Notes under the pieces: generated by a model | Told to the model about the DNA's origin: nothing | The model's input: the letters and a program-made list of their open reading frames with translations, nothing else | The model's database searches: none | Shown here: piece by piece, positions 5,500 to 7,128 of the stretch | How the letters are laid out: each line of letters opens with the position of its first letter | How positions within the stretch are numbered: the first letter of the stretch is position 1 | NCBI GenBank assembly: GCA_946480525.1 | Contig: CAMLLA010000219.1 | Location: forward strand, 1-7,128 | Source of the DNA: an uncultured Asticcacaulis sp. | GTDB taxonomy: Bacteria > Pseudomonadota > Alphaproteobacteria > Caulobacterales > Caulobacteraceae | Direction: 5' to 3' | DNA: 7,128 nt | Translations under genes and position numbers: made by a program

Positions 5500-5794
5500 C
5501 GCCAGTTAACCTCAAAGGGTGATAAAAATGCGATGTGGATTCGGGCGATTCAGGACCACGACATTGTGAAAAGAGATTGATCTGCTTCGTTTTTATCCTT
5601 GTTGCGCAAGGTGTTTACCCCACCTGCGATAACGGACGGACCGGGTCTTCGTGTAATGGGTGTGCAAGGCACGCCTTTGTTCGCGTTGCTTACGATATTC
5701 TTATGAGAAAAATGGCGCTTCTTATTGGATGCTTGCGGGCTCGGCCTTAGCTTGGACCTTTGGGGCTGCGCCGGACATTGGGGACCGGCGTCCC
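5500..5794. other. Divergent intergenic region without a convincing gene
   Basis: The stretch between the SDR-like gene and the kinase gene is more AT-rich than its surroundings in parts (for example 5561-5600 and 5690-5725) and should hold both promoters. I find no -35/-10 pair good enough to call. It contains two short inverted repeats: CCTTG/CAAGG at 5597-5611, whose centre includes the palindrome TTGCGCAA (5602-5609), and AGGTG/CACCT at 5609-5625. These could be operators. The open frames across it (5535-5750 +, 5816-5550 -) have no protein-like features. Confidence 0.5.
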
Positions 5795-7128
5795 ATGGGA
5801 ACAGACATGCAGTCACCTTCGTTTCTGGCGGGTTTCGGGCGCCAGGCCAAAGCCGACATCGTCACGTCACTGAGCCTGGCCGTGGTGGCCGCGTTCTTCG
5901 TGGCAAGCGGCATCATCTCGTACATGAACATCGAGAGTGTGCGGCGAAACAACCGTGAGGTCATGAGCACACACAGTGTGCTTCTGCTAACGGAGGAGGT
6001 TTTTTCACTCCTGAAGGACGCGGAAACCGGCCAGCGCGGCTACGTCCTTACCGGCCGGGACTCCTATCTGCAGCCCTATAATGCCGCGCGTGTCGAACTT
6101 GAGAATGACCTGAAGATACTCGAGGGGTTGACGCAGAACGATACCGGCCAAAAGGGCCGGCTTGCCGGCATCCGGCTGCGCGTGACGTCCAAGCTGGCGG
6201 AACTGGCTGAAACGATCGAAGTCCGCCGCACCCAGGGTTTTGAAGCCGCGCAGGCCATGGTCCTGACCGACCGCGGGAAGGCCGACATGGATGCCGTGCG
6301 GACCGCGATCAGTGCGATGCAGACCGAGGAGAGCCAGAACCGCGCGCGGAAGATCACCGAGATGAACGCGGCCTATACGACCGCAACGGCCTCGATCGGG
6401 ATCGCCGCCATTCTTGGCGTTATCCTCACCGCCATTATCGCGACATTGATCGGCCGTGCCAGTGCGTCGCGCCGTCGCGAAGAGTGGCTGCAAGCCGGCC
6501 AGGTCGGGCTGTCGAACGCGATGCTGGGCGAGCAGAACATGGAGCAGCTGGGTCACAATATCCTGACTCACCTGACCGGCTATACGGGCGGCGACGTGGC
6601 GGCCTTCTACATCAAGGAAGGGGGCATATTCCGCCGCGCCGCCACCTATGGCGTGCCTTCCGACAGCGACATCCCCGACAGCTTCCGCAATGGCGAAGGA
6701 CTGCTGGGCGAAGCCGCGGCGGCGTCCCGGCCGATCGTGCTCAGGGATCTGCCGGATGCCCACATCAAGGCGGGTTCGGCGCTTGGCCAGTGGCGGCCAC
6801 GCCAGGTGATCATCATGCCGGCCGTGTCCGAAGGCAGTGTCGATGCCGTTGTCGAACTCGGCTTCCTTAAGGGTTTGCCCGATACCACCCTGCCCCTTCT
6901 GGAGCGGGCGTCCGAGTTCATCAGCATCGCCGTGCGTTCGGCGCGTTACCGTCAGCATCTGCAAAGCCTTCTCGAAGAAACTCAGCGCCAGTCCGAGGAG
7001 CTGCAAAGCCAGTCCGAAGAGCTGCGCGTCAATAACGAGGAACTGGAAGAGCAAAGCCGCGCCCTGAAGGAATCCCATATCCGCCTGGAACAGCAGCAGG
7101 CCGAGCTTGAGCAGACCAACAACCAGCT
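5795..7128 (+). CDS. CHASE3-GAF sensor kinase (probable hybrid histidine kinase), 5' part
   Basis: The frame is open to the right edge; 444 residues are visible. Order: cytosolic start; TM1 about 24-43 ('SLSLAVVAAFFVASGIISYM'); CHASE3 domain about 44-182 with its hallmark 'LLKDAETGQRGYVLTGRDSY' (72-91); TM2 about 197-220; short linker with 'EEWLQAGQVGLSNAMLGEQN' (229-248) and no HAMP domain; GAF domain about 250-382 ('VAAFYIKEGGIFRRAATYGV', 268-287); then a long heptad-rich coiled coil from 383 ('QSEELQSQSEELRVNNEELE'). In known relatives this order continues into HisKA, HATPase_c and several receiver domains, which would lie beyond the window. CHASE3 senses an unknown periplasmic signal. ATG 5795 has GGGGA 10 nt upstream. 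ATG 5807 (GGGAA, 5 nt) and ATG 5729 are alternatives; an in-frame stop at 5654-5656 limits extension. It is divergent from the SDR-like gene. Confidence 0.9.
   Translation, partial: MGTDMQSPSFLAGFGRQAKADIVTSLSLAVVAAFFVASGIISYMNIESVRRNNREVMSTHSVLLLTEEVFSLLKDAETGQRGYVLTGRDSYLQPYNAARVELENDLKILEGLTQNDTGQKGRLAGIRLRVTSKLAELAETIEVRRTQGFEAAQAMVLTDRGKADMDAVRTAISAMQTEESQNRARKITEMNAAYTTATASIGIAAILGVILTAIIATLIGRASASRRREEWLQAGQVGLSNAMLGEQNMEQLGHNILTHLTGYTGGDVAAFYIKEGGIFRRAATYGVPSDSDIPDSFRNGEGLLGEAAAASRPIVLRDLPDAHIKAGSALGQWRPRQVIIMPAVSEGSVDAVVELGFLKGLPDTTLPLLERASEFISIAVRSARYRQHLQSLLEETQRQSEELQSQSEELRVNNEELEEQSRALKESHIRLEQQQAELEQTNNQ
6989..7025 (+). repeat. Imperfect 21-bp tandem repeat encoding coiled-coil heptads
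   Basis: CAGTCCGAGGAGCTGC (6989-7004) recurs with one change at 7010-7025, a period of 21 bp. It encodes two QSEEL heptads of the signalling helix. In-frame slippage here would lengthen or shorten the coiled coil by whole heptads. Confidence 0.6.

Noticed and set aside
5459..5515. TTG at 5515 as start of the SDR-like gene
   Set aside because: TTG is a rare start and the added residues look random. GTG at 5458 has GGAGAG at 6 nt.
5677..5705. TTGTTC ... CTTATG as a kinase promoter
   Set aside because: The spacing is 17 nt but the -10 is poor, and several equally weak alternatives exist nearby, so I made no call.
5535..5750. 71-codon + strand frame in the divergent gap
   Set aside because: Composition is not protein-like, there is no ribosome binding site, and it runs over the region expected to hold promoters.
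5550..5816. 88-codon - strand frame in the divergent gap
   Set aside because: There is no recognisable motif or ribosome binding site, and it overlaps the start of the kinase gene.
6005..7078. Long open frame of 357 codons on the - strand
   Set aside because: It lies opposite the CHASE3-GAF kinase frame, whose domains are clearly recognisable. Its own translation is low-complexity (many His, Gln, Gly, Arg) with no family motifs, as expected for the complement of GC-rich coding DNA.

Overview
The window is GC-rich, tightly packed bacterial chromosome. It holds eight genes; the first and last run off the ends. The feoAB genes with a Fur-type box, a CHASE3-GAF signalling kinase, a GlcG/HbpS-type protein and the overall base composition fit an alphaproteobacterium. 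A Caulobacteraceae-like host is a guess that I cannot prove from this sequence. I see no tRNA, rRNA, CRISPR array, insertion sequence or phage gene, so this looks like ordinary chromosome with a few accessory traits.

Left part (1-2255): the 3' part of an FAD-dependent amine oxidase on the + strand meets a - strand group tail to tail, with overlapping stop codons. Read in its own direction, the - strand group is a small one-helix membrane protein (2255-2013), a family I inorganic pyrophosphatase 2 nt downstream (2010-1480), and a GlcG/HbpS-type protein (1420-998). Two inverted repeats separate the last two genes. One overlaps the pyrophosphatase stop codon. The other covers the Shine-Dalgarno sequence of the GlcG-like gene.

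Centre (2256-4770): a 222-bp divergent intergenic region carries a good Fur-box match (2400-2418) overlapping a plausible promoter. It leads into a ferrous iron uptake operon of feoA, a compact feoB, and a 73-aa protein with one membrane helix and a C-x3-C-x2-C-x2-C tail. The three genes overlap one another (TGATG between feoA and feoB, 13 nt between feoB and the third), so they are probably co-transcribed and translationally coupled under iron control.

Right part (4760-7128): on the - strand, overlapping the end of the feo operon, is an SDR-fold protein. It keeps the nucleotide-binding half but has lost the segments that carry the Asn-Ser-Tyr-Lys catalytic residues, so it may be a pseudo-enzyme. 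After a gap of about 340 bp without a convincing gene, a large + strand gene begins. It encodes TM-CHASE3-TM-GAF-coiled coil, the sensory half of a probable (hybrid) histidine kinase, and runs off the right edge.

The points most worth a second look are the catalytically stripped SDR, the cysteine-tailed third Feo protein, and the hairpin over the GlcG-like gene's ribosome binding site.
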